From contig NZ_CP155796.1 of assembly GCF_039729195.1 (NCBI RefSeq), positions 3,286,001 through 3,350,000 on the forward strand: 64,000 nt of DNA, read 5' to 3'. The notes beneath the pieces were generated by a model. That model worked only from the letters and a program-made list of their open reading frames with translations. It did no database searches and had not been told where the DNA came from. This DNA comes from Mycobacterium sp. DL (GTDB taxonomy: Bacteria > Actinomycetota > Actinomycetes > Mycobacteriales > Mycobacteriaceae). Shown one piece after another: positions 1 to 8,187 of this stretch; position 1 is the first letter of the stretch, and each line of letters starts with the position of its first letter. The translations under genes and the position numbers were made by a program.

Positions 1-605
1 GAGAAGTCAACGCACTGCAGGTGCCGCACTTCGTTGCGCCGCAACCCCCAGGCGTAAAGGGACTTGAAAGCGACCGCGTCACGCCATGCCGCCAGCGCGC
101 CTTTGCGACCAGCATTGAGGATCCGTTCTGGTTCGAGATCGGCCAGGTCGAAGAACTGTTGTAGTTCGACGAGGGTGAATGGCCGCTTGAGTGGCCGGGC
201 GTCGTTGGCCTGCACATGCTTGGCTCTGTTGAATTCGGTTATAACTTGGCCGAATACGGTGCCGAAGAGACGCCCACAATGCTCGTTCCAGTCGTACGCC
301 GGATCGGTGGCGTAGTCGAGGAAGAGCTTCACGTCGGTCTGGTAGGCCCGCACTGTGGTGTGGGCGAGGTTGCGAACTCCCCGGAGGTGGGAGAAGAAGT
401 CATCTGCATCGGCGGCAGTCCATTGCCAGGGGTACGAGCCGACGAAATCGGCCATCCGGTGGACCGACGCGATTCGCCGGCGAACGGTCTCCGCCGAGAA
501 GTTCTGGGCCAGATGTGCCCGGCGCCATCCGGTGAGCACGTCGTTGAGGAACGCATCCGGATCGGGTCCTGCGACCCCAGCAGGCAGATAGACCAAACGT
601 CCCAT
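1..605 (-). CDS. Tyrosine recombinase (phage-type integrase), 3' part cut off by the window edge
   Basis: This gene reads leftward from an ATG at 605 and stays open to base 1, giving about 201 residues of the N-terminal part. Residues 15-110 form a core-binding (SAM-like) region, with a stretch reading AHTTVRAYQTDVKLFLDY that is typical of integrases. The catalytic domain begins near residue 140 (KRPFTLVELQQFFDL), and WGLRRNEVRHLQ near residue 190 carries the box I arginine. The remaining R-H-R-H/W-Y residues lie outside the window. A GGAGG at 611-615 is correctly spaced for the ATG. The family cuts and rejoins DNA in site-specific recombination. The repeats and gene-poor DNA upstream suggest this is the outermost gene of a mobile element. 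Whether it is one of a set of recombinases cannot be seen. Confidence 0.85.
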   Translation of the reverse strand, partial: MGRLVYLPAGVAGPDPDAFLNDVLTGWRRAHLAQNFSAETVRRRIASVHRMADFVGSYPWQWTAADADDFFSHLRGVRNLAHTTVRAYQTDVKLFLDYATDPAYDWNEHCGRLFGTVFGQVITEFNRAKHVQANDARPLKRPFTLVELQQFFDLADLEPERILNAGRKGALAAWRDAVAFKSLYAWGLRRNEVRHLQCVDF

Positions 606-655
606 CGAACCCTCCAACGGGCACCTCCTTAGGCTGCATATTTTGCATTCTAGAC

Positions 656-666
656 GCAGATTCTGC
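656..666. promoter_or_regulatory. Short perfect palindrome upstream of the recombinase
   Basis: GCAGATTCTGC is a 5-1-5 palindrome lying 51 bp upstream of the recombinase start, in a locally AT-rich stretch (about 632-668). It could be an operator for the recombinase or a recombinase-binding half-site. The arms are short, so chance is not excluded. Confidence 0.25.
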
Positions 667-910
667 AACCGCCGATGGTAAAGACGCAGGTCAAGCCTGG
701 CGCTGGGCAGGACCCAGGCGAGCCGTGAAGAACGGTGTGCGTTCGGCCTCTGACATGGCGCGGACGGGTCAATCGCACTGCAAGACAGCACCGTTCAGGC
801 GACGGGTGGGGAGTATCAGGATTGGCGGTATTCGCACGCCACGCGAATAACCAACTTACAACTTGACATAATGTGGCTTATCGGCACTTTGTTGTACAGG
901 ATTTATGGAC

Positions 911-970
911 GGGCACTGCGTTCGCCGGGTACATCTGTGCGGGTGCTGCGTTCGCCAGGTACATCTGTGC
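911..970. repeat. Two-copy 30-bp tandem repeat near the recombinase
   Basis: Copy one is 911-940 and copy two is 941-970. They differ at three positions and share the core GTTCGCC(G/A)GGTACATCTGTGC. The copies lie about 300 bp upstream of the recombinase start. Short repeats of this kind are found near the ends of elements mobilised by tyrosine recombinases, where they can bind the enzyme. That role is inferred from position only. Confidence 0.6.
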
Positions 971-1159
971 GACGATCCGGAACCTGTTGGCAGTAAGCCG
1001 GGCAAGCTGATGCCGTCAGTTGTTCGGGGTTCATGGCCAAGTTCTCGGCGCACTCTTGCCCACCGGAACGGCGCAATCCACGACGACCCGACAGCATTCG
1101 GCATGCGACCCCAGATTGGATGCTGCCTCCTGCTCCGACTACACACGCGTCGTCCACGT

Positions 1160-1178
1160 TTTCGTCACAGTGACGAAA
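1160..1178. promoter_or_regulatory. Perfect 19-bp palindrome without an adjacent gene
   Basis: TTTCGTCACAGTGACGAAA has 9-bp arms around a single central A. It resembles a dimeric repressor operator, but no start codon of a confident gene lies within 300 bp. It may belong to a small or decayed gene, or be a binding site of the neighbouring mobile element. Confidence 0.45.
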
Positions 1179-1276
1179 TTGTGGCGTGGGGCTGGGTGGG
1201 TAGAAGCGAATCCAGGTAGTCGAATTACCCTCCAGCGCAGAGATTTTCAGCCCGGAGAAGCGGTATTCGTGAATCG

Positions 1277-1480
1277 TCAGGCGCGACTAGGTCCGGCAGT
1301 AGACTGCCGATCCGCGACACGGCTGACCGATACGGGATGCGGCCTCGCGTCGATCCAGGCAGTGCACTCGCAACGCTGCCAGAACGTGCCGTCCCACGGG
1401 TCGTCGTACCAGCGAATCAACATTGGACACTGCGCTCCGTGGTTGCATCCGCCAGCGGTGCACTTGCGACATTCGATCAC
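1277..1480 (-). CDS. Possible small cysteine- and tryptophan-rich protein
   Basis: This is a 67-residue frame from a GTG at 1480. The protein has Cys at positions 4, 7, 12 and 18, a central WYDDPWDGTFWQRCECTAW segment with two more Cys and four Trp, and a less distinctive tail. Third codon positions are about 70% G+C, somewhat above what a random frame would give here. A GGAGG lies about 12 nt upstream of the GTG. I do not recognise a family. The Cys spacing could bind a metal. It may equally be a chance frame in gene-poor DNA. Confidence 0.3.
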   Translation of the reverse strand: MIECRKCTAGGCNHGAQCPMLIRWYDDPWDGTFWQRCECTAWIDARPHPVSVSRVADRQSTAGPSRA

Positions 1481-1686
1481 TTGCGCCCGCCACCTCCGCT
1501 GGTCAGTTAATCCCGCTCGCAGTACCGAGCCTGCGCAAGTTGCGCAGCCGCTCGGCAGACCACCAAGCGACTACAGCGCCGTCCCCGTTCTCCAGCTTTA
1601 CCACAACGAGACCGAGCGGAGCGACCACGTCACCCAGAGCCGGATGCAATCGCCGACCGCTCGCAGTCGCCTCCTTCAACCCCCGG

Positions 1687-2574
1687 TTAGTTCGACGCAG
1701 TCACGGTGCCGCGAAGAATCTCGATGACAGACGAGTCGTCGGCGCGTCCGAGGCCGGCGCGGCGGCCGGCGAGGTAGATCTGCTCGGCTGCGGAGGCCAG
1801 CGGTGTGGGGTACGACTTGGCGCGGGCCGCCGCAGTGACCAGACCCATGTCCTTGACGAAAATATCAGTGGTGGAACGAATGTCGCCGTTCGAATTGTCG
1901 ATCATCCGTGCGCCGCGGTCGTCGAGCATGAAAGAGGCCGCCGCGCCGTGCCGCAGCACTTCCCAGGTGGCACCGGCATCCAGTCCGAGTGCCTCGGCAT
2001 AGGCGAGGGCTTCCGCGGCGACCGCGATATGCACTCCGCACAGCAACTGGTTGACGAGTTTGACCTTCTGCCCCTCCCCTGGTTCGGTCCCGACGACGGG
2101 AGCATTGCGGGCCATCACATCCAGTAAGGGCTGCACTGTCGCCAGAGCGGCTTCCGAACCGCTGACCATGATCAGCAGATCGCCCTGGCCCGCCCTGGCA
2201 ACACCACCCGACACGGGAGCATCGACGATCTGCACGTCAGTTTCGGCCAGGCGCCGGGCCCAGGCTTCGACGGCATCCGGCCCGACGGTGGCCATCAGCA
2301 GCACCACGCTGCCCGGGCGGAGCGCCGCAGCGGCCTTCCCCTCGCCGTACAGCACCGATTCGGCTTGGTCAGCGGTCGCGACCATGAGCACGAGAACATC
2401 GGCGTCGACCGCGGCGTCACGAACGGTGGCGGCGGCTTTCACGCCGTCGCCCGCCAAAGCCGCAGCCTTCTGCGGGTCGATATCGAAAGCGGTCACCAAG
2501 TGCCCGGCTCTGGCTACGAACGATGCCATCGGTGATCCCATGGCTCCCAGGCCAATCCATCCGACGTTGGTCAT
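1687..2574 (-). CDS. NAD-dependent beta-hydroxyacid dehydrogenase (L-threonate dehydrogenase-like)
   Basis: The 295-residue protein belongs to the 3-hydroxyisobutyrate dehydrogenase family. It has an N-terminal Rossmann motif (IGLGAMGSPMA), the substrate loop DAPVSGGVARAGQGDL and the catalytic-lysine region GQKVKLVNQLL, followed by a helical C-terminal domain. Members oxidise beta-hydroxyacids with NAD. The gene directly before it encodes a four-carbon sugar-acid kinase, so L-threonate or D-erythronate is the likely substrate, as in LtnD. It is the last gene of an operon starting at 5596, 40 bp after the kinase stop. That gap holds an AAGGAA ribosome site and an AT-rich TATAAT-like stretch. 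Family assignment is firm and the substrate is inferred. Confidence 0.85.
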   Translation of the reverse strand: MTNVGWIGLGAMGSPMASFVARAGHLVTAFDIDPQKAAALAGDGVKAAATVRDAAVDADVLVLMVATADQAESVLYGEGKAAAALRPGSVVLLMATVGPDAVEAWARRLAETDVQIVDAPVSGGVARAGQGDLLIMVSGSEAALATVQPLLDVMARNAPVVGTEPGEGQKVKLVNQLLCGVHIAVAAEALAYAEALGLDAGATWEVLRHGAAASFMLDDRGARMIDNSNGDIRSTTDIFVKDMGLVTAAARAKSYPTPLASAAEQIYLAGRRAGLGRADDSSVIEILRGTVTASN

Positions 2575-2614
2575 GTCTGGTTCCTTCTTGTATTATATTG
2601 GACCACTTGGGGTT

Positions 2615-3964
2615 TCATCGCCGTCCGGCGAACAGGTCGACGACATCGGCGAGAGTCTCGTCGTCGCCGACGTTCCCGGCGAATACCACGTACGGGATGC
2701 CGACCGCTTCGGGCGTCGCCTCGATGGGACGAAACACCGACACGATGCCGGGGAACAGTTGGCCGATGACCTCGGCGCGCCGGATCCCGAGGCCGCGGAC
2801 GGCGACATCGTGGGAGGTGATGCCCCCCTTGGCGACAACCCATGCCGGGTGTGCGGCGAGTGAGGCGCGGACGACGTCGATGACCGCGGTCGAAACAGTC
2901 CGGGCGATGGCCAGACTGTCGTCAGCGTCACCGCCGCGCATCAGGGTCCGACTGGTGAACAGCAGAACATCAGAGGTGGCGAGCGCCTCGATGACAACTC
3001 GCCCGACCTCGGCGACGTGGGCGTCCCGACGGTCGGAGTCGATCAGGGCGGGCACGTGCAGTTCGGCTTCGACCATCCCGCCGCGCTCTTGCGCTTTGAC
3101 CACTTGCCTACTCGTCAGACCCACATGTGAACCGACGACCACCAGGCCGTGGCCGCCGGGATTGCCTTCGGGCCAAATCTGTTGCGCGGAAGGCGGTTCC
3201 TGTGGTTCCAGACCCGCCAAGGCCCTGACGAACGACGGCCCGGTACGGTACCCGAAACTGCGTCCCTGTTGCTGGACCTCCAGCAACCCGAGAACGACGA
3301 TCTCCAGGTCGGCGTAATCGGTAGCGTTGACCACCACGAACGCCCCGCCGGTGACCTCGCCCAGAATCTCGGCAACCCTGCTTGGCCCGCCGATCCGGAT
3401 GTCGTCCAGGGTGATGCTGTGCACCTCGTCTGCCGTGATGGTGCCTACACTCTTCTCAGCGACGAAGTCCCGCAAGTTCGAAGACGTGTATCCGAACGTC
3501 GCATCTCGGGCGAACTCCGTGTCCCCTACCGGGGTGGGAGTCCCAGCCACGGTGGCCCAATGGATGTCACCCGCGGTGAACCGGCCCGCCTCGAAATAAG
3601 CGGGTATCAACAGGACGCCGTCGAACCCGGCGCCGGTCACACGACGACGGGTGGCATCGATGGCCCGGATCTCGGCGAGGATGTGGCCGCGCAGCGTGGA
3701 ATCACCACGGCTTACGACTTCCATGGGGCCGCCGAAACTCTGGCCCAGCGCGAACAGATTTGCCGACACGTCGGTGTTGACTTCGATGGCGGCGCTCTCA
3801 GCGAGACTGCGGGTGTTGGTCAGGATGAAGCAGGTAGATCCCGGCGCTGCCAGACCAGCGGCGTACTCGTCGGTTTCGAAGACGGTGACGACACTGACGT
3901 CGTGCACCGTCTGCGATCCGGTGGGATCGTCGTCGAGCACCGCGATACGGCGGCCGGCAGCCAC
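2615..3964 (-). CDS. Four-carbon acid sugar kinase family protein (OtnK/DenK-like, former DUF1537)
   Basis: From the GTG at 3964 the protein has 449 residues. It begins next to the N-terminal signature VLDDDPTGSQTVHDV and contains SRGDSTLRGH and the C-terminal VAKGGITSHD motif of this ATP-dependent kinase family, which phosphorylates 2-oxo-tetronates or erythronate. The same frame continues upstream with sensible sequence (SVEQILADAPPLRQETAARE), resembling the longer N-termini of actinobacterial homologues. The frame is open past the end of the preceding gene but has no ATG, GTG or TTG there. A GAGGAG at 4081-4086 would suit an ATC at 4075 or 4072 (486 or 485 residues). The gene lies between the SDR and dehydrogenase genes in one operon. 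Confidence 0.85.
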   Translation of the reverse strand: MAAGRRIAVLDDDPTGSQTVHDVSVVTVFETDEYAAGLAAPGSTCFILTNTRSLAESAAIEVNTDVSANLFALGQSFGGPMEVVSRGDSTLRGHILAEIRAIDATRRRVTGAGFDGVLLIPAYFEAGRFTAGDIHWATVAGTPTPVGDTEFARDATFGYTSSNLRDFVAEKSVGTITADEVHSITLDDIRIGGPSRVAEILGEVTGGAFVVVNATDYADLEIVVLGLLEVQQQGRSFGYRTGPSFVRALAGLEPQEPPSAQQIWPEGNPGGHGLVVVGSHVGLTSRQVVKAQERGGMVEAELHVPALIDSDRRDAHVAEVGRVVIEALATSDVLLFTSRTLMRGGDADDSLAIARTVSTAVIDVVRASLAAHPAWVVAKGGITSHDVAVRGLGIRRAEVIGQLFPGIVSVFRPIEATPEAVGIPYVVFAGNVGDDETLADVVDLFAGRR

Positions 3965-4103
3965 GTTGGCTGCCCGGATGCGTTCTCGCGCAGCGGTTTC
4001 CTGCCTCAGAGGTGGGGCATCGGCGAGGATCTGCTCGACTGAGAGGCCGTGGGTGTCTGTACTTTTTGCGATGATCCGAACTCCTCGAATTTGGTGAACG
4101 GCG

Positions 4104-4874
4104 TCACGAGATCTGCAGTCCGCCGTTGACGTCGTAGGTGGCCGCGGTGATGAACCCGGCGTCTCCGCTCATCAAGAAGGCCATCAAGGCGGCGACCTCG
4201 TCGACGGTGCCTATCCGCCCCAGCGGGATGTCGGCGCTCATCTGCGCCTTGCGCTCGTCGGTCAGGGTGCCGCCCATGATGTCGGTGTCGATCGGTCCGG
4301 GCGCAACGGAATTCACCGTGATGTTGTGCGGGCCCATCTCCCGCGCCAGGGCACGCGAGAACCCGATGACTGCCGCCTTGGACGCGCTGTACGGGACCTT
4401 CGAGTACGTCCCGCCGCCACGCTGCGCCGAGATTGACGAGACGCTGACGATCCGGCCGACCCCGGCGGCGATCATCGCGGGCAACACCCGTCGGGTCACG
4501 AGGAACGTACCTCGCATGTTGACGTTGAACACTCGATCCCACTCCGCCGGTGTCACGTCCAGGAACTCCGTCGGCGAACTGACCCCGGCGATGTTGGCGA
4601 GTCCGATGACGGGCGGCAGGACCGACTCGATCTGCGCCACGGCCGCGTGTACCGAGTCCTCCTCTGAGACATCGGCTCCGACACCGAGGGCGGAAACCGA
4701 GTACTGTTCTGTCACTTCGCCGGCCGTGGATTTGGCGGCGTCTTCGTCGATGTCCAGGATCGCCACCGACCATCCGTCGCGGGCCAGCCGGTCGGCGGTC
4801 GCGCGGCCGATGCCCCGCGGCGATGCCCCGCCGGTGATGACGGCGGTACGTTCGGCAGGTAGTGAAGGACTCAT
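4104..4874 (-). CDS. SDR-family oxidoreductase
   Basis: This 256-residue classical short-chain dehydrogenase has a cofactor loop (TGGASPRGIG), an NIAG-type motif, the catalytic Ser region (VSVSSIS) and Tyr-Lys (YSASK), and a C-terminal substrate region with APGPIDTD. It probably oxidises or reduces a hydroxyl group with NAD(P). Its ATG at 4874 overlaps the stop of the upstream regulator by one base (TGATG), so the two are likely translationally coupled. It stands between a FadR-type regulator and a tetronate-type kinase, so it probably acts on the same sugar-acid pathway. The exact step is unknown. Confidence 0.9.
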   Translation of the reverse strand: MSPSLPAERTAVITGGASPRGIGRATADRLARDGWSVAILDIDEDAAKSTAGEVTEQYSVSALGVGADVSEEDSVHAAVAQIESVLPPVIGLANIAGVSSPTEFLDVTPAEWDRVFNVNMRGTFLVTRRVLPAMIAAGVGRIVSVSSISAQRGGGTYSKVPYSASKAAVIGFSRALAREMGPHNITVNSVAPGPIDTDIMGGTLTDERKAQMSADIPLGRIGTVDEVAALMAFLMSGDAGFITAATYDVNGGLQIS

Positions 4875-5596
4875 CAGAGGCTCGCCTTTCGTGCTGCAGT
4901 CTGGTTGGCATCGATGACGTATCGACGCAAGTCGTTTTCGGTTTGGTCCATGTGCGCCTCCATCGCGTCGCGACTCCTCCCGGGGTCTCCAGCGGTGAGT
5001 GCCTCGAGGATCGCTTCGTGCATGGCGATGGCGTTCACCTGGATCTCCGGGATCGCCGATGTCTCCGTGCGGGCCTCGATCAGAAGACTCCCGAACGGTT
5101 CGAACATGAACGGGATGAACATGTTTGCGGTCGCATGCATGATCACGTCGTGAAAGGCGATGTCCGCCTCGACGAACAGTTCGACTCGGTTGAGTCTGTT
5201 GGCCATCCGCATTTCTTCGATGCTGGCGGCCAGGGCGTCGAGATCCTCCTTCGACCGGTTGACGGCAGCCAATTGCGCGGCGCCGATCTCGACCATCCGC
5301 CGCGCTTCGATCAGCCGACCGGACACTCCGCCCGAGGACGACCGGCGTTCCTCGATGCGGACGACGGCAGCCAGAGACGTCCACGCTTTCGGCGGGTTGA
5401 TGAAGGTGCCGCGACCACGACGGATGGACACGATGTTCTGCGACCGCAGGATGCGCACCGCCTCGCGGACGGTCAGCCGGCTCATCCCGTACTTCAGCGC
5501 CAACTCCCCCTCCGAGGGAAGGACCGACTCGCTCGGAAACTGCCCGTCGACGATCGACCCGAGAAGCATGTCCGCGAGTTCTTCGGGAAGGGCCAC
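4874..5596 (-). CDS. GntR-family (FadR/FCD subgroup) transcriptional regulator
   Basis: The 240-residue protein has an N-terminal winged helix (residues about 10-75, with SRLTVREAVRILRSQ as the recognition helix) and a C-terminal all-helical FCD ligand domain (RRMVEIGAAQLAA; FHDVIMHATAN). FCD regulators usually sense organic acids or sugar acids and repress their own operon. It starts at GTG 5596. A perfect 20-bp palindrome lies 28 bp upstream, which fits autoregulation. It is the first gene of the four-gene catabolic operon that ends at 1687. Confidence 0.92.
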   Translation of the reverse strand: MALPEELADMLLGSIVDGQFPSESVLPSEGELALKYGMSRLTVREAVRILRSQNIVSIRRGRGTFINPPKAWTSLAAVVRIEERRSSSGGVSGRLIEARRMVEIGAAQLAAVNRSKEDLDALAASIEEMRMANRLNRVELFVEADIAFHDVIMHATANMFIPFMFEPFGSLLIEARTETSAIPEIQVNAIAMHEAILEALTAGDPGRSRDAMEAHMDQTENDLRRYVIDANQTAARKASL

Positions 5597-5624
5597 GGTC
5601 CACTCCTCTCCCGCCCCGGGTCAT

Positions 5625-5644
5625 GACATCAGACGTCTGATGTC
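5625..5644. promoter_or_regulatory. Perfect 20-bp palindrome, probable operator of the FCD regulator
   Basis: GACATCAGACGTCTGATGTC is perfectly self-complementary and lies 28 bp upstream of the regulator start codon. Its position and symmetry fit a dimeric GntR-type repressor controlling the operon 5596-1687. Assignment to this regulator is an inference. Confidence 0.7.
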
Positions 5645-5743
5645 TCTATGGTGATTCAGAACACATCGGGTGTCAAGAGCGATCTGGGGACTACGCTGCT
5701 TCCGGCGATTTGGTCAGCACCGATCCGGCGCCCGCCCAGCGGA

Positions 5744-6295
5744 TTACGACGGATCTACCCGATCAGCTGGAGACTCGAGTTGCTCTGGCACGTCACCACC
5801 GAGTAGCGCGATGACGCCGGCCAGCAGAGCATCGAGCCGATGTCCGACTGCGGCGATCTCAGGCTGGCCGAAAGACGCGAACTGCAAGCTGGGCTGATCC
5901 ACGGAAAACCGCGTGACATCGTCATCGCCCGCGGAGATCAACGTGCGCAACGGCGCGTGCAGTAGGACGCCCGGGTCGTGCCGGAACATCGTCTCGGCGA
6001 TTGTGTGGTTGCCCATGAGGTACTCGGTGGCGCGTCCCCGTGACGGCGAACCGACCATCATCGGAGCAGCATCGAAGCGCGCGTAGAGCATGAACCCATG
6101 TGGCGCTTGCACACCCGCGATGTCGAGGGTGTCATTCCAGGACTTTGCGTGGGCGAAGGCCGACGCGTCGTAGGTCGGCACGATCGCCTCATACCGAGCC
6201 CGCGCATCGTCGTACGACATAGGCAACACAACGACGAGGCGCCGGGACAAGTGTTCGGTACTGGATGTCGACCCACGCATTCGAACACCTTCCAT
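5744..6295 (-). CDS. DUF302 domain protein
   Basis: The 183-residue protein contains a DUF302-like core: the helix DDARARYEAIVPTYD, then GFMLYARFD, MGNHTIAETMFRHDPGVLLHAPLRTLI and a later VDQPSLQFASFG segment. DUF302 proteins are small alpha-beta domains of unknown biochemical role, sometimes linked to redox or metal stress. There is no signal peptide or membrane segment. Its ATG at 6295 is preceded by an AT-rich inverted repeat (6313-6330) that may contain its promoter. Internal ATG codons make the exact start uncertain. Confidence 0.75.
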   Translation of the reverse strand: MEGVRMRGSTSSTEHLSRRLVVVLPMSYDDARARYEAIVPTYDASAFAHAKSWNDTLDIAGVQAPHGFMLYARFDAAPMMVGSPSRGRATEYLMGNHTIAETMFRHDPGVLLHAPLRTLISAGDDDVTRFSVDQPSLQFASFGQPEIAAVGHRLDALLAGVIALLGGDVPEQLESPADRVDPS

Positions 6296-6312
6296 AGTGC
6301 GGACAACACCTA

Positions 6313-6330
6313 AGTATACATGACTATACT
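6313..6330. promoter_or_regulatory. AT-rich inverted repeat upstream of the DUF302 gene
   Basis: The repeat has arms AGTATA and TATACT separated by six bases. On the minus strand it supplies TATACT, a good -10 element about 20 bp upstream of the DUF302 start codon. It may be a promoter with an overlapping operator. Confidence 0.4.
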
Positions 6331-6352
6331 CAGTACACCGCCGTCTCCCCCG

Positions 6353-7975
6353 CTACGACGCTCCGCTGGGACCGTCCTCGGGCTCGAGGTCCATGGACCG
6401 TGGTTCCGCGTCATGGGCCACCTGATCGGCCAGTTCCAGCCCAGCGCCCGAATACACGTTGAAGGCGATGCCGACGCCGTGGTCCTTGGCCCACTGCACC
6501 TCGTCGTCGTAGCGGGCGACTGCGGCGACCTTGCCACTGAACCCCGACTCCCGCAGGCACTCGAGCGCGGTGACGTTGGCGCCGTGGCGCGGCATGGCCA
6601 GCACGGCGATGCGCACCGAGTCGGAGCGTTTGAGTTGGTTCCAGAAGTACAGGTCGGTGGCGTCGCCTTCGATGACCCGCAGTCCTTGGGCTTTGAGTCG
6701 CTCGATTCGGGGGCCGTCATAGTCGACGCCGACTACCCGGTGCTGGTAATGGTCGGTCAATCGTTGATACGCGGCGAACCCCACCCGGCCCATCCCGATC
6801 ACCACGACCTCGGCGTCGCTGGCGTCGCCGGATCGTTCCTCCGGATGCAGATTCTGTTCGTCCTGGGCCGGCAAGCGCGCCGCGATCTTCTCCACCATCA
6901 GATGCCCGCGCCGGTTGAACAAGGCTGACACCACAAAGCTCAGCGCCACGGCGATCGACATCTCGACCAGCCAGGCCTCGGCCAGCATCCCGGCTGACAC
7001 CCCCACCGAGACCACGATCAATCCGAACTCGGAATAGTTCATCAGGCCCAGTCCGGCGAGCAGAGCAGTACGGAACCGAAGCTTCAGGCGGGACAACAGC
7101 AGCACGTACCAGGCCGCTTTGAACGGCAGGAGCAGCAACATCAGCAGCGCTACGCCGATGGTGGGCAGATCCGGAAGACCGGTCAGGCCGATCGACACGA
7201 AGAAGCCGACGAGCAGCAGTTCCTTGATGTGGAACAGCGACCGTGCGAGCTCGGAGGACGCCGGGTGCGACGCCAGCAGCACCCCGATGATCAGGGCACC
7301 GAGATCGCCCTTGAGACCGAGCGCGGTGAACAACGCGTACCCGGGCACCAACGCCATCACGATGCCGAACAACGACTGCATCTCGCCGTGGCCCAACCGG
7401 CTCCAGATCCTGCGCAGGACCCGGGTGAGGGGCCACAGACCCACCAGCGCCAACGCCCACGGGCTGGGCAGATAACCACTGGTCGCTGTCAAGAAGACGA
7501 CGGCGATGATGTCCTGCATCACCAGGATGCCGATGGCCACCCGCCCGTAGAGCGCGTGCGATTCGCCCCGCTCCTCGAGGACCTTGACCACGAAGACCGT
7601 GCTGGAGAACGACAGCGCGAAGGCGAGCAGGGCGATGGTCTGCATGCTCTGCCCTGCCAGCATCGCCATACCGGCCACAGCGGCCAGCCACAGGGCGATG
7701 CCACCGAGGACGACGCTGACCACCATGTGCACAGAGGTCGTCAGCCACACCTCGCGGCGCAGCAGGATCCGGACGTCGAGCTTGAGACCGATCGCGAAGA
7801 GCAACAGTGTGACGCCCAGGTCCGCCAACACATCCAGTTCCGGAAACTCCCCGACGTCGAGGGCGTTGATGACGAACCCTGCCGCCAGGAAACCGACCAG
7901 AGGCGGGAGCCGCAGTGCCAGCGCAAGGCCCCCGAGACCGAATGTGATGACCAGATAGATGGCGACAACTGTCAT
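6353..7975 (-). CDS. CPA2-family cation:proton antiporter with a C-terminal TrkA-N domain (Kef-like)
   Basis: The 540-residue protein has about ten to twelve hydrophobic segments over residues 1-375, with CPA2 features such as LLLFAIGLKLD and ALSFSSTVFVVKVLEERGE. A soluble nucleotide-binding TrkA-N domain follows from about residue 390 (VVVIGMGRVGFAAYQRL, then GDATDLYFW). Kef-type proteins exchange K+ or Na+ for protons at the inner membrane, and the TrkA-N domain gates them in response to nucleotides. The gene stands alone between the DUF302 gene and the divergent mgtE. The transported ion cannot be told from sequence. Confidence 0.9.
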   Translation of the reverse strand: MTVVAIYLVITFGLGGLALALRLPPLVGFLAAGFVINALDVGEFPELDVLADLGVTLLLFAIGLKLDVRILLRREVWLTTSVHMVVSVVLGGIALWLAAVAGMAMLAGQSMQTIALLAFALSFSSTVFVVKVLEERGESHALYGRVAIGILVMQDIIAVVFLTATSGYLPSPWALALVGLWPLTRVLRRIWSRLGHGEMQSLFGIVMALVPGYALFTALGLKGDLGALIIGVLLASHPASSELARSLFHIKELLLVGFFVSIGLTGLPDLPTIGVALLMLLLLPFKAAWYVLLLSRLKLRFRTALLAGLGLMNYSEFGLIVVSVGVSAGMLAEAWLVEMSIAVALSFVVSALFNRRGHLMVEKIAARLPAQDEQNLHPEERSGDASDAEVVVIGMGRVGFAAYQRLTDHYQHRVVGVDYDGPRIERLKAQGLRVIEGDATDLYFWNQLKRSDSVRIAVLAMPRHGANVTALECLRESGFSGKVAAVARYDDEVQWAKDHGVGIAFNVYSGAGLELADQVAHDAEPRSMDLEPEDGPSGAS

Positions 7976-8187
7976 GCGCGGCCCCTTGTTGATACGGCGT
8001 GAACAGTCGGCAACGTTGTCGACGACCCCTTGTGGTGCTGGAGTCTGACAAGTATCCCGACAAACGCCGAATTCCTCAGCGCCCCGCGCCTACGGCAACT
8101 CGCTGACGGCCGCCACGCGTCGTGTTCAATGACTCCTATGTTGCGCAGGCAGGGTCTTGCATCGCCGGTGACCTCGCGGTTCGACCG

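Larger units (their letters stand above)
606..1276. other. Gene-poor region flanking the recombinase
   Basis: No reading frame here has convincing codon use or family features on either strand. The stretch holds the recombinase upstream region, a 30-bp tandem repeat (911-970) and a perfect 19-bp palindrome (1160-1178), listed separately. It probably spans the boundary between a mobile element and the resident chromosome, but no exact end could be assigned. Confidence 0.5.

Noticed and set aside
911..970. CRISPR-like array
   Set aside because: Only two adjacent copies without spacers; the same applies to the 37-bp repeat at 57838.
7976..8187. M-box Mg2+ riboswitch before mgtE
   Set aside because: The sequence lacks the conserved M-box core; only ordinary intergenic DNA is seen.
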